In this document: positions 48,351 to 62,916 of the stretch, in pieces
Numbering within the stretch: position 1 is the stretch's first letter
Layout: every line of letters starts with the position of its first letter
Source of the DNA: Vespa crabro
Lineage: Eukaryota; Arthropoda; Insecta; Hymenoptera; Vespidae
Assembly (NCBI RefSeq): GCF_910589235.1
Contig: NC_060971.1
Coordinates: 62,001-126,000 of the forward strand
DNA length: 64,000 nt
Direction of reading: 5' to 3'
The notes under the pieces: model-generated
Seen by the model: the letters and a program-made list of their open reading frames with translations, nothing else
Told to the model about the DNA's origin: nothing
Database searches by the model: none
Position numbers and translations under genes: made by a program

Positions 48351-51300
48351 TATATTATTATTATTATTATTATTATTATTATCGTTATTGTCGTTATTAT
48401 TATTTTTATTATTGCCGTTATTTTCTTTATTATTGTTATTTCTATTATCGTTGTCATCGTTATATCCTTATTTTCGTTATTATTATTATTATTGTCTTTA
48501 ACTTTATTATCGTCATTATTGTTCTCATTATTATTGTTATTATCGTTATTATTTTTATTATAAACATTTTTATTATTGTATTTATCATTATTATCGTTTT
48601 TATCATTGATGTAATTATTATTGTCATTATTATTATTATTATCAAAATTGCCACTATTATTCTTAACATCATTATCGATATTATCGTTATTATCGTTATT
48701 ATTGTTAATATTGTTATTGTTCTTATTATAATTGTTATTATCTTTATTATTGTATTTATTATTATTATTAATATTATCGTTATTACCGTAATTATCGTTA
48801 TTATTATTATTACTATTGTCGTTATTTTCTTTAATACTATTATCGTTATTATCTATATAACCGTTATTATTTCTATTATTACTTTTATCGTTATTATCGT
48901 TAATATTGTTATTATTATATTCGCTATTATCGTTATTATCGTTATTTTTGTTTTTTCAATTATCGTTATTATCGTTAATATCGCTTTTAACTTTATTCTT
49001 ATTATTATTCTTATCGTTATTTTTTTTATTATTATTATTACTATTATAGTTACTATCGTTATTATTATAATCGTTATTATCGTTATTATCGTTATTATTT
49101 TTATTATTATTTCCAATATTAACGTTAATATTGTTATTAAAATTATCGATACTATCCTTACTATCATTATTATCGTTATTGTCCTTATAATTGTTTTTAT
49201 TATTATTATTATCCAACTTATCGTTAACATTATTATTATTATTATCGATAATATCATTATTATCTTTTTTATTAGTATCGTTAATACCGATATTATCGTT
49301 AGTAACGTTATTTTTGTTATTATTACTACAATTATTATCGTTGATATCGTTATTATCGATATAATTGCTATTTCTATTAACGGTGTTATGTAGTTTACCT
49401 TATTATCGTTATTATTATTATTATTATGGTCGTTATTTACGTCTTAATTATTATCGATATTATTGTTATTATCGTTATTATCGTTATTTTCGTTATTATC
49501 TTTGTAATTGTTATTATTAGTATTTTTATTATCTTAATGATCGTTATTATCGTTATTAATGTTATTATTATTATCGTTATTATGGTTATTATTATAAAAT
49601 TTTTATTTTTTTATCGTTTGTATTATTATTATCATTATCATTGTTATTATTATTATAATTTTTATCGTAATTATTATTATTTTTATTATCGTTATTATTG
49701 TTATTTTTGTTATTATTTTCATTGTTATTATCCTTATTATTGTTATTATTATTATTATTATTATTGTCGTTATTATAATAATAATCGCTATTATCTTTAT
49801 TATTGTTATTATTATTATCGATATTATCGTTAATATCGTTATTATTATTATTACTATTATACTTATAGTCGTTATTATTATTATCGTGTTTTTCGTTATT
49901 ATTATTGTTATTGTTATTGCTTTTATCGTTATTATCAATATTATCATTATTATTGTTATTATTATAATTATTATCATCGTAATTTTCCTTATTATTGATA
50001 TTATTATTTTCATTATTATCGTAATTAGCGTTATTAATTTTATTTTTGTTTTTATCGATATTAATATTTTTGTTATTATAGTTACTATCCTTATTTTTTT
50101 TGTTATTGTTATTGTTATTAATATTTTTATTATTATCGTAATTAACGTTATTATCATAATTATCTTCTTTATTGTTATTATAATTATCGTTATAATCGAT
50201 ATTATTTTCATTATCGTTATTATTGTTATTATTATTATATTTATTATCGTAATTACCGTTATTATTATTATTACTATTACTTTCATTATCGTAATAATCG
50301 TAATTATTGATCTTTTCATTATTATTAATATCGTTGTTATCTTTATTATTTGTATAATTATATTAGATAGTATCGTTATTATAGTTATTAGAGTTATTAT
50401 TAATACTATTATTATCGTTATTAACGTTTTTAACGTTATTACTATTATTACTATTATTTTTGGTATCGTTCTTAACGTTATTTTCATCATTATTATCGTT
50501 ATTGACGTTATTATCGTTATTATCGTTTTTATTAATATTATTGTAATAATCGTCTTTATCGTTATTATTGTTTCTATAGAAATGGTTATTTTTATGATTA
50601 CCGTTATTGTCTTTATTATTATTTTTATTATTAACGTTATTATCGTTCTTCATATTATCGTGATTATGCCTATTATGATTATTATCGCCATTATTGTTAT
50701 TATTATAATCGTTATTGTCGTTATTATCTTTATTATTATTATTATTAATATCGTCATTATCCTTTTAATTATTATCGTTATTTTTGTTATTACTACTATT
50801 ATCCTTATGATCGTTAATGTCGATATTATGGTTATTATTTTTATTATTATTATAGTTACTCACGTTAATATCGTTATTATTATTCATATTATTATTATTG
50901 TGATTATCGTTATTAACGATAATACCTTTTTTATTATAATAATAATTATTATTGTGATCCTTATTTTTTTATTATTATTTTCGTTATTTCCTTATTTACC
51001 GTTATAATTGTATTTATTGTTATAATTATTTTCGTTATTATCATTCTTATCCTTATTATTGCAATTATTTTTATTGTCATAATTACCCTCGTTAATATCG
51101 TTATTATCATTATTATCATTTTATTATTATCGTTATTATCGCAATTATTGTTATTTTCATAGTTATTATCGTTAATATCGTCATTATCTCTATTACTATT
51201 TTTTTATTATCGTTATTATAGTTATTATTATTATTATCGTTATTATCTTTTTTATCGTTATTATTATTATTCTTATTATCGCTATTATCGACATTTTCGT

Positions 51301-52735
51301 TATTTTTATATATATTATTATCGTTACTATCGATATTTTCGTTATAAATTTTTTTTCCAAATTAATTTTTAACGCAAATATTATTATCGTTACTATCGTT
51401 ATTATTGTTAACATTAATATAGTTATTATCGTTAATATATTTATTATCCTTATTATTATTATTATTAATATTATAGTTATTTTCGTTATTATTGTTATTA
51501 ATGTTATCATTACTACTATTATTACCGTTATTATCGTTATTATCTTTATTACTATTATTATTATAATTTATATCGTAATTATCGTTATTATTGTAATTAT
51601 TTTTATCGTTACAATCGTTGCTTCCGTTATTATCGTTATTATTGTTATTATCATTACCGTTTTTATCGTTACTATCGTTAGTATTGCTATTATTAATACC
51701 GTTACTATCGGTATTATTGTTATTAATGTTATTATCGTTATTATTTTTATAATTTTTACATTCGCATTTATCGTTATTATTGTTATTATTGTTAATATTA
51801 TGATTGACATTAACGTTTTTATCGTTATTATTGGTTTTATTATTACTAGTCATATCGTTATTATCGTTATTATTGTTATAGTTATTATCGTTACTATTAT
51901 TATTATTATTATCGTTATTATCGTTATTAATATTATTATTATCGGCCTTATCCTTTTTATTACTATCGTTATTATCGTTATTAACTTTATTATCGTTACT
52001 ATTGTTATTACTATTATTATTATTATTATCATTATTATCTTCATTATCGTTATTATCATTATTATTGTTAATATTATTATTATTATCATCATAGATATTA
52101 CCGTTAATACTGTTAATATTATTGTCTATATTATCATTATAGTTTCTATTATTATTATCCTTATTAACGATATTATCCTTATTATTGTTATTATTGTTAT
52201 TATTTCTATTATTATTAACTATATTTCCGTTATTATCGTTACTATTACTATTAGTACATAAAATATCGTTATTATTAATATATTTATTACCGATAGTTTC
52301 ATTATAATCGTTATTATCGTTCTTATCGTTATAATTGTTATTATTATTATTATTATTTTTATAGATAATATCGTTCATACTGTTATTTTTATTATCGATA
52401 GTTTTATATTGTCGATATTATTATTATCGCTATTATCGATATTAGCCAAATAATTGTTATTATTGATATTATTTCTATCATAATTATTATTAGTTTCGTT
52501 ATTATCAGTATTTCTATTATTACTATAAATATTATTGTCGTTGTTATCTACATTATCGTAAATATTATTATTATTATTATCGTTATTATCTTTATTATGG
52601 TTACTATCGTTTTTATTATTATCGTTATTGTCGTTATTATCGTTATTATTTTTATTATTAACGTTGTTATCGTTATTATCGTTATTATTATTATTATTTA
52701 CCTTTATTATTTATTTATCTTTATTATATCTTTAT
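47342..52735 (+). repeat. TTATTATCG satellite block 8
   Basis: Gene-free satellite. From 47700 to its end it mirrors block 4 (22631-28202), base x pairing with about 76050 minus x near the element and about 75350 minus x near the polarity switch. The sliding sum shows accumulated indels. Confidence 0.95.
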
Positions 52736-52745
52736 TATAATAACG
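52690..52745. other. Satellite polarity switch TTA to TAA (right)
   Basis: The inverted counterpart of 22621-22680, with the same TTATTTATCTTTATTAT filler. Both are in the same relative place in the arms. Confidence 0.87.
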
Positions 52746-54077
52746 ATAATAATCAAAATAACGATATGAACTATAATTATAATAACGATAATAACAATAG
52801 TATCGATAATAACAGTATCAATATTAACAATAATTTCGATAAAAATAATAATAATAACAATTGTTACGATAAAAACGATAATAACGATTATAATAATTAC
52901 GGTAACAACGATAATTACGGTAATAACGATAAGAATAGTAGTAATAATAACAATATTAGTAATAATAAAGACAATGACGATAATAATTGTAGTAATTATA
53001 ACAATAATAACTACAATTACGATAATGACGTTATTAACGATAAAATAATATCGATAATAACGATATTATCGATAATAATAATAACAATATTAAAGATGAA
53101 ATCGAAAATATTATTAATAATAATAACAATAATAACGATGATAACGTTAAAAACAGTTATAAAAATAACGACAAGAACGATAATAATAATAATAATAATA
53201 AAAATATTAACAATATTAACGATAATAACGAAAATAATGATAATAAGGATAATAATAATAATAATAATAACAATGATAACGATAATAACAAAAATTAGAA
53301 TAACGATAATAACGATAATAACGATGATAATAATAACATTAATAAGGATAACGACGAGAAAAACGTTAATAATGATATTAATAATATCCAAAATAAGGAT
53401 AATAACGATAACAGCGATAATAATAATAACAATAATACGAAAATAATGATAATAAGGATAACAATAAAAATAATACTAAAAATAACAACGTTATTAACAA
53501 TAATATCAGTAATAATAATGACAATAATAATGGTAATAACGATTATATTGATAATAACTATAATATTAATAATAATGACAAAAATAATAACGATAAAAAA
53601 GATAATAACGATAATAATATTATTAATAATAACTATCATAATAATCACGAAAGTAAGGTTATTAGCGAAAATAATAATAACAATAATAACGATCATATCG
53701 ATAATAATAATAATAAATATTGTCAATAATATAGACAATAATAATAAAAAAAATAACAATAATAACGATAATAACGATAATAATTATAATAATAATAACG
53801 ATAATTATGATATAAAAATAATAACAATAATAACGATAATAAGGATAATAACAACAGTAACAATAATAACTCTAATAACGATTATAACGATAATAACGAT
53901 TATGACTCTTATTACAATAATAATATTCGTATTAGTATCAATAATAACAATAATAACGATAATGAAGATAATAACGGTCACGATATAACGATAATAATTA
54001 TATAAAATAATAATGATAATAACGATAATAACGATAATAAAGACAAAATCGAATTTAACGGTAAAAGCGATAATAAT
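52736..54077 (-). repeat. TTATTATCG satellite block 9 (unit on - strand)
   Basis: Gene-free. 52736-53740 mirrors 21800-22630, and 53770-54077 mirrors 17537-17850 (single copy of the 153-bp unit). The 3.9 kb present between those points on the left is missing here. Confidence 0.94.
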
Positions 54078-54840
54078 CCCGTGTGCTTCTATCCAGGAGA
54101 TGACTCTGCACATGACCTGTTTGAGCTGCATTTGTGCCTCCTCCGTCTCTCTTGCAGTTATGACAACTGCAGTGTCGTCTGCGTACCTAACCAAGAAAGC
54201 ACAATCAGGGACTGCCATACGAAGGATACCTTCTTAAAATATATTCTAGATATCTGGTCCTAGTATGGATCCCTGAGCTGCCCCCGATATCAATTCCAAG
54301 TTTCTTGGACCATCGCCAGTATTGTATTCTAGGAAGCGCTCGTTCAGGTAATCCCCGAGTATTCGGAGTATGTACCACAGAACTCTGAAATTACGTTCGA
54401 GCGCTTCCATTGCCAAGTACCACCTGACGAAGGTGAAGGCATTTCTCACGTCTAAGGTGGCCAGCAGACACAAAGGGCGGGAATGGTGATTCCCTCGCTG
54501 GGTCATCTTAGCGGCCGTGACAACCTCTTGAACTGCGTGGATGGTGGAGAGGCCTGATCGAAATCAATACTGACTGGCAACAATATCCCCCGCTACCCTC
54601 ACGGCTGCGTGCAGCCGTGGCCTAAGCAGCTTCTCTAGGAGCTTGCCTGCCGTATCGAGAATACAGATAGGACTGTATAACGAAGCTGCATCTGCTGGAC
54701 CGTTGACCTTGCTGATGAGTACAAGCCTCGCTTTCTTCCACGGGGCGGTGAATATGCCCTCCCTACTGCCAGGGAAGCAGTATCGAGATCGCTTTTCTTC
54801 GCTCATTGTGCTAAACAGCGAAGAATTATGCACTTCTTTC
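54078..54840 (-). pseudogene. ORF2 fragment: reverse transcriptase (right)
   Basis: One frame with three stops: TGA at 54564-54566 (shared with the left copy, in the QYGFR motif), TAG at 54246-54248 after SILGPDI (Trp in the left copy), and TAA just after NIF. Motif A is LATLDVRNAFTFVRW, motif B GAAQGSILGPD and motif C VRYADDTAVV, with both catalytic Asp present. It passes into satellite after EAHGI. Confidence 0.88.
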
Positions 54841-55648
54841 GAAGATCTGCGATCTCGATCGTCCACCAGTATGCAGGACGCCTCTGCCGTTTCGTACCAT
54901 TCTTTGGCACCGCTATCGCGCAAGCCTTTTGGATGAGCTCCATAGTTGCTGCAGTAATCATCCTGGCTTGTGCTGGTGGCGATAGACTCGCGGATGCATT
55001 TTGAAGGGATCTCCATCCTTCTTCAATGACCGAAGACAGCCTGTATCTGTCCATTCTTGGAATGTTCCATCGGAGGTGTCGTTTTGCAATTGTCACGACT
55101 ATCATCCAATCGTGTACATCGAAGAGTATGTAGTGATGATCGCTCCCGGTATAATCCTCTATTACACGCCAGCCTGCGACTCTTGCCACAAGTAGTTTGT
55201 TCACTAGAAAGACGTCCGTGATCGTCTCTCTGTAGCCGGGCCTACGGGTGCTTTGTGTCGATGCTGTATTGAGTACTGATAGCTCTAGGCTCAACACCGA
55301 CTCCATGATTCGCCTTCCTCTGGAGACCGGTCTGGTCTCCCCCAAATCGAGAGCTTTGGCATTGAGGTCTGCAGCCACAATGAGATCGCCTTGCATTTCC
55401 CGCAGCGCGTATTCCAGTTCGTCCAGTTTAGACTGGCAGTCGTCTATCCAGTCGTTCGGGGTGTGATATACGCTGACATAAGTCGTCGAGTTGTGTCCCA
55501 CCCAAACATATCCGCATCCGGATCCTGGATCCGACACATGTATTTGACGGGAATCTGAGATCCAGATGGCCGCGGTGCCCAATTCGTCTACGTAACATCC
55601 TAAGCCCTCTCTGTCCTGGTATTGTTGGCTAATTAAAACGATACCAGC
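54803..55648 (-). pseudogene. ORF2 fragment: APE-type endonuclease (right), N-term missing
   Basis: A frame of about 280 codons, open from AGIVLISQQYQ. It has DLIVAADLNAKALDLG (DxNA motif), RGRRIMESV, RPGYRETITDVF, GSDHHYILFDV (SDH) and the RRPAYWWT linker. The TAG that breaks the left copy is absent (MDRYRLSS here). It ends with a stop after LRCLAQ, and RT continues in another frame. The first catalytic strand is lacking, as in the left copy. Confidence 0.88.
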
Positions 55649-55671
55649 TTATTTCTCAGAGCAGAGCTGGG

Positions 55672-57167
55672 TTAGGAGTTGGTGCACCGTACTGCTTCTA
55701 TTGAGATTACCCTGAAGTACACTCGTCCTGTTTTCCTCTTGTTGGCTGTTGCATGGGCCTCTTTGAAAGTTTTGCAGGCCCTTGATCCCGCCAAGTGCTT
55801 CTTAGGTTCAACAACGTTATTGGAGCATAAGAAGCAAGTCGGTTCGCTGACCTTGCAGTCTTTGATCGTGTGCCCCGTGCCGCCGCAAAAATAGCAAAAC
55901 TTACTGCGATCAGAGCCATTGCACGTGGAGCTATAGTGACCAAAGTTGAGACAGCGGTAGCATCTCCTCACTTCTGCTCCTCGCCTGACCCTGCAAATGA
56001 AGATGCCGACCAGCACTCGGCCGACCATTAAAAGCTTCGCAGCTGCTTCCTCTTCTTGTCTGAGGAGGGCCAGGCGTTGTTGTCTCGCGTTGGGGTTCGT
56101 CAATTTAACCTCTAGATACCCCGCGTAGTCTGGAAGTGTCCTCTTTAAGGCCACCTCGACTTCCACCCCCAAGGTGTAGCAATCGCAGTCCCGTATCTCC
56201 AGCGTACTTCTAGGGACCAGTTCTGTGATGCAGCTCGTTTCTCCAACTTCTTTCCTCAGGTTTTAAGCGAATGAGGACCTGATATGCGCAGTGGTCTTCT
56301 TAAGTTCGAGGAGAACCTCTCCAATCCTGGTCTGCCGGAACGATCTAACGTCTACCCCTGTTCCGCTGGTCTTGAAGTGCTGGTGGAAGTCTCCGACTAC
56401 ATCTGCATAAGATTCACCTTGCGCAGGTTTCAGGAGGATCACTTCTGGCCTTGTCCTCTTTCTCGGCCTTTCATCCGATTTGCTCGGTTTCTTTTTCTCC
56501 TGTTGTGTGTGTTTCATCACTTTCGTCGCTGGTTTGTCCTAATTTCATTTCTTCTTAACGACCTCCGTCCACTTGGTGGCTTCGGTCGTCGTCGTCTCTT
56601 GCCTTGGTCTTTTGAGGCTTTCTTGATGCAACTGCGGCGGGCTTGTGGCTACTCTTTTAATTGCGCCAGCATCAGTTAGAAAATTTACCCAAGGGCTCTG
56701 TGAAACCCGGGCTAGAGTCCTCGCTCGCTTAATGAGCATTCTTCGAGATTCATAAATGAACTCGAGGCTGTCTATGATGTCCTCCATTTCTGGGAGCCCT
56801 TGCTTAATAGTGTTGTTAACGTTGGGCTGTCTAGTAATAGCCGCCTTCATTTTGGCAAGGAGTACTTTCGCTTGAGCGAGATTCTCACAATCTCCATCTT
56901 GTGATGTCCCCATCGCAAGATGCATAGGTGACATCAGGCCGGAGAACCACGTGCTATCAACTGCCCTGGCAGCCAATTGCCACTCCTCCAAGTTGCTTTC
57001 CTCATATTTTAGCCTTCCTGTCGCCATAGACAAACCGCAGGGCAGGTCGCCTAACTGTGGTGCTCTTCCTGTAGCAACATCCAGAGATGGGGCCAGGTTG
57101 CCTACCCCAAGCTCCTGGCAGATGCTGGATGACGACGGTGGGTGGCCTGCCCTAAAACCACCTGACA
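55672..57167 (-). pseudogene. ORF1 (Gag-like) of R1-clade element (right)
   Basis: One frame with TGA after KKK (56545 area) and TAA after RSSFA (56263 area), both at the places seen in the left copy. It has the ILLKPAQGESYADVV and GEVLLELKK motifs, the latter better preserved than on the left, and the three Cys/His knuckles intact (55750-55960). The start region from VSGGFRAGHPP is open, with the first ATG in LSMATGRL. Confidence 0.9.
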
Positions 57168-57450
57168 GCGCCGTGGCGTTTAAGTCACTCCCACAGCAGC
57201 ATTTAACTTTTTATGTACTATCCATCAGAAGAAATATAATAATTGGGAGTCGAGCTGCCCAAAGGAAAGGCAGGGAACGGAAAGAAGCTTGATAGTGAGA
57301 GAAAGATTAGAAAAAGATATAAAAGAAGAACAAAGGTAGGTTTAGCCGTACAAGACCATTTACTCGCCATTCACACAGTCCACTTTAGTCGCCTCCTACG
57401 ACAAGCAGGGTGTACTAAGGGAGTATTCTAACTCCCCGTACTCACAGGAA
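57168..57450 (-). promoter_or_regulatory. R1-like 5' leader (right)
   Basis: On the - strand from 57450 it shows GGGAGT-TAGAAT-ACTCCC (stem kept, one loop base changed from the left copy) and GTCG-TAGGAGG-CGAC. It marks the intact 5' end next to satellite. Confidence 0.7.
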
Positions 57451-57839
57451 GTAATAATAATAGTAATAATAATAATAATAACAACGATAATAACGATAAT
57501 AACGATAATAGTAATAATAATGATAAATATAATAACGACATTAACAATATTAACGATAATAAAAAATAACAGTAGTAACGGTAATAACAATTATAATGAC
57601 AATAACGATAATAATATTTATAATAATAACAAAAATAATAATAATAACGATAATAACGATAATAGTAGTAATAATAACAATATTAACAATAATAACAGTA
57701 ATAACGATAGTAATAGTAGTAATAATATCAATAATACCAATAATTGCGATAATAACGATATTACGAATAATTAATATCGGTAATAACGAAAATATCGATA
57801 ATAAGAATAATAATAATAACTATAATAACGACAATAATG

Positions 57840-57898
<59 letters not shown>

Positions 57899-59868
57899 TA
57901 TAGTAACGATGATAACGATAATAAAGATAATAATGATAATAAGTATAATAATAATAACAATAATAACAATAATAACGATAATATCAAAAATAATAAGAGC
58001 AATAATAACGATAATAAAGATAATAACATAAATAATAATTACAATAATAACGATAACAACGATAAAAACGATAAAAATAATATTAATAATATCCAAAATA
58101 AGGATTCTAACGAAAACAACGATAATAATAATAACAATAGTACGATAATAATGATAATAAGGAGAATACTAACAATAACGATAACAATAATGATAATAAC
58201 GATAATATTGATAATAACGATAATAACGATAATAATGATAATAATAATAACAATAATAAAATTAATAATGATTATAATGAGAATAACGAAAATAATATTC
58301 AAAATAATAAGAATAATAACGATAATAAAATTAATAACGATAATGATAGTAATAATAATAACAATAATAACAATAACAATGTTAATAATGATTTTAACGA
58401 TAATTAAGATAACTATATCAACGATAGTATCGATAATAACAATAACAATATTACGATAATATCGATAATAACAACAATATTAACTATAATATCGTTAATA
58501 ATAATAATAAAAATAATAACAATAATAGCGATAAAAACGATAATAACTGCAATAATTATCACGATAATAAAGATTATAACGACAATAATAATAACAATAA
58601 AGATGATAATAATAATGATTATAATGATAATAACGATAATAAAATTAATATTAATAATAGTAATAACGATAATAAGGATAATAACGATATTAACAATAAT
58701 AATAATTATAACGTTAATAACAATAATAACTTTAATATCGATAACAATAATAACAATATTAACTATAATATCGATAATAACAATAACAATAATAACAATA
58801 ATAACGATATAAACGATAATAACGGTTCTAATAGTAGTAATAATATCAATTTTACCAATAATAACGATAATAACTATAATAACGATAATAACGATAATAA
58901 TAGTATTAATAATAACAATATTAAAAATAATAACGATAATAACGGTAATAACGAAAATAATATTAGTAATATTAACAATAAAAACAATAATGACGAAAAT
59001 AGGGGTATTAACTATAATAATAATAACTAAATTATAGATAATATCGATAATAATAATAACAATAATAACGATAACAAAGATAATAAAGATAAAAATAATG
59101 ACGGTATCAACGATAATTGTAATAATAATAATAAGAACAGAAAAGGTAATAACAATAATAATAATAATAATAATAAAGTCAACAACGATATAAACGATAA
59201 TAATGAAAATAATAATAACAATAATAACGATAATAACGATAATAATAATAATTATGACATTAAAAACGATTATAACGTCAATATCGATAATAGTAATTAT
59301 ATTAATAAAGATAGTAACGGAAATAATTATAATAATAATAACGATAGTGACGGGATTAATAATAATCGTTATAACGATTATAACGATAATTACGATAATA
59401 ACAATGATTATAATAACGATAAAAGCAATAATAATAATAACGGATAATGACGGTAATAACGATAAAACTAATAATAATAATTACGATGATAAATATAATT
59501 TGAACAAAATTATAATAATAATAATAATATTAACGACAATAACTATAATAATAATAATAATATCGATAATAACGATAATAATGATAATAACAATATTATT
59601 AATAACAAAAATAACAATAACAACGATAATAACAATACTAAAATTAATAAAAATATTAACGATAATATGGATAATAGCGATAATAACGGTAATCGCGATA
59701 ATTACGATAATTACGATAATAATAATAATAATAATAATCATAATATGAATAACAATGATAATAAAGTTATTTTTATAAAAAAAAAACGATTCTAATGATA
59801 ATAACGATAATAATGATAATAATAATAACGATAATAAGTGTAATAACGATAATATTGATAAAAACGCC

Positions 59869-59916
<48 letters not shown>

Positions 59917-60051
59917 GATAAAAACGATAATAATATTAGTAATTGTAACATTAATAACGATAAAGTGATAATAATAATAATATTAATAACGATAATAACA
60001 ATATTAGGGATAATAATAATAATAATAATACAGATAAAAACGATATTAACG
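57451..60051 (-). repeat. TTATTATCG satellite block 10 (unit on - strand)
   Basis: Gene-free. 57451-59010 mirrors 12600-14160. 59180-60030 is a direct copy of 36530-37480. The copy stops at the edge of the R1-like shred at 60052. Confidence 0.94.
57840..57893 (-). repeat. pure (TTA)18 microsatellite
   Basis: An uninterrupted TAA run, mirrored by 13720-13785. Confidence 0.9.
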
Positions 60052-60197
60052 GGATTTCCCCCACGACGAATAGAACCGCGGGCTCAGAGACTGTGCGGTA
60101 AGAGCACGCGATTCGGAGAGCTCCCCTCCACCAGGGGACTGTACTCCCGTAAAGCTGCTATGCGCTTGCGATATTTCTCCTTTAGCAGCGCCTCGAC
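60052..60197 (-). pseudogene. Fragment of R1-clade ORF2 C-terminal region
   Basis: A GC-rich 146-bp island bounded on both sides by satellite. The - strand reads EALLKEKYRKRIAAL, then, in a second frame, ALRIACSYRTVSEPAVLFVVGEIP. These match EALRKENCRKSIAAV and ALRIACSYRTVSEPAVLVGAGVMP of the 28203-29422 element. It differs by an extra GC-rich insert between the two parts and by a GEIP ending, so it comes from a related but distinct family. It is too short to be an independent 3'-end insertion and looks like a patch. Confidence 0.85.
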
Positions 60198-62916
60198 AAT
60201 AATAACGATATTAACGGTATCAGCGATAATAATAATAATGATAATAATGATATTTTCGATAATAACGGTAATAATATTAGTAATAATAAAAATAATAACA
60301 ATAACAGCGGTAATAACGAAAGTAAAGATAAAATAATATCGATAATAACGATAATAAAGATAATAATAATAACAATATTAACGATAATATCGATAATAAT
60401 ATTACTAATGAGAATAATAACGATGAAAACGATAATAATAATAATAATAATAATAAAGATAACAACGATATTAACGATAATAACGATGAAAATTATAACA
60501 ATAATAACGATAATAACGATAATAATGATAATAGGAATAATAATAATAACGATAACAACGATAATAACGATAATAATAATAATACTAATAAAGATGACAA
60601 CGATATTAACCATAATGACGATATAAATAATAAAAATAATAATGATAATTACGATAATCATGATAATAACGATAATAATAATAACGATAATAACAGCAAT
60701 ATTAATAATAAGTGTAAGGATAATAACGATAATACCGATAATAATAATAATAATAATAAAGATAATAACGATATTAAAGATAATAATGATAATAATGATA
60801 AAATGATAATAATAATAATTAAAATAACAGTAATAACAATAACATTAATAAAAACTATAACAATAATTTTAATAATAAAGAAAATACTGGTAATAAAGAT
60901 AACAATGATAATAAGAATAACAATAATACGACAATAATGATAATAAGGATAATAATAATAATAATAATAACAATAATATCGATAAAATCAAAATTAATAA
61001 TAACAAAAGTATCGATAGTAACGGTAGTAAAGATAATAATAATAACAATATTACCAATAACAACAATAAAAACAATAATAATAATACCGATAATAACGAT
61101 GATAATAATAATAATAATAACGATAATTACGATAATAATATTAATATTAATAACGATAATAAAGATGATAATGGTAGTAATAATAACTATAATCACAATA
61201 ATAACGACAATAACGATATTAACGATAATAATAATAACGATAAAAACGGTAATAACGATTATAATAATAACGATAGCAACGATACTTACGGTAATACCTA
61301 TAATATTAGTAGTAATAATGACAATATTAATAATAATAGCGACAATGCCGATTATAATTGTAGTAATAATAACAATAATAACTACAATTGCGGTAATAAC
61401 GATATTAAAGGTAAAATAATATCGACAATAACGATAAAAACGATAATAATAATTACAATAATAATGATAAAATCAATAATAATAATAATAATAAAAGAAA
61501 TAATAACGATGGTAACGATAAAAACGCTTATAAAAGTAAGAAAATGAACGATGATATAAATAATAATAATAACGATAATAATGATATTAACGATAATAAT
61601 AACAACGATGATAACGATAATGATAATTATATTATTAAGATAGTAACATTATTAACGATAATAACGATAATATTAATAATAATAATAACAATAATATCGA
61701 TAATAATGATACTTACGATAGTAAAATAATAATAATAAAGATTACAACTATATTATTGATAATAACGATAATAAAAATAACAATAATAAGGATAAAAAAG
61801 ATAATAATAATAATAAAAATAAAGATAATAACTATAATAATAAAAAAAATAACATTAATTACAATAGAAAGGAGAATGACGATAATAGTAATAAAGATAA
61901 TAACGACAATAGTAATAATAATAATAATGATAATAAAGATAATAACGATAAGAATAATAATAATTATAATAAAGATAATAAAGATATTAACGAAAATAAT
62001 GATAATAATGATAAAATCAAATACATTAATAATATTAAAAATAATAACAATGATATTGATAATGTCGTTAATAATAATAACAATAATAACAATAATAACG
62101 ATAATTTCGTTAATAATAATAAAAATCTTAACGATAATATCGATAAAAATATGAATAATAATAACTATAATAACGACAATACCGATACTAATGATAACAA
62201 CAATAATAACGAGAATGATAAAAATAATAAATGTAATAACGATATTAACGATAATAGCGATTATAATGAAAATAATAATAATACTAATAACAATAACAAC
62301 GATAATGACGATAATAACGACAATAATAATAATGAAAATAACGATAATAGCAAATAAAACTAATAACGATAATAACAATAACAATTATAGTAATATTTAC
62401 AATAACAACAATAATAATGAAAATAAATATATTATCGATAATAATGATAGTTATGATAATGATAATAATGATTATAACGATAAGAATAATAATAATGTCG
62501 ATAGTAATAATAATAACGATAATGACGATAATATTAAAAATAATAATAACAATAATAATGATAATAAAGATAAAAACGATAATAATCCTAACATTAATGA
62601 CGATAATAACGATAAGAATAATAGTAATAATAACGATAATAACGATAGTTATAATAACGATAACAAAGATTACAATAATAACAATTATTGTAATATTGTC
62701 GATAATAATAATAACAATTGTAACGATAATAAAGATACGAATAATAACAATTATCACGATAAAACTATAATAACGATACTAACTATAACAATAATAATAA
62801 CAACAACAACTATACTAATGGCTATTACGATAATAATAATAAAAGAAGTAAGAATAATACCGATAATAACGATAATAATAATAACAATAATAACGATAAT
62901 GACTATAATAATAATG

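Larger units (their letters stand above)
54078..57450 (-). mobile_element. R1-clade non-LTR retrotransposon, 3'-truncated copy (right)
   Basis: The inverted partner of 14161-17536, base x pairing with 71611 minus x with almost no indel. It has the same 5' edge, the same loss of everything after RT motif C, the same short endonuclease-RT linker and the same early ORF1 stop and later TAA. Private changes are extra stops in RT and an intact YADD. Confidence 0.93.
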
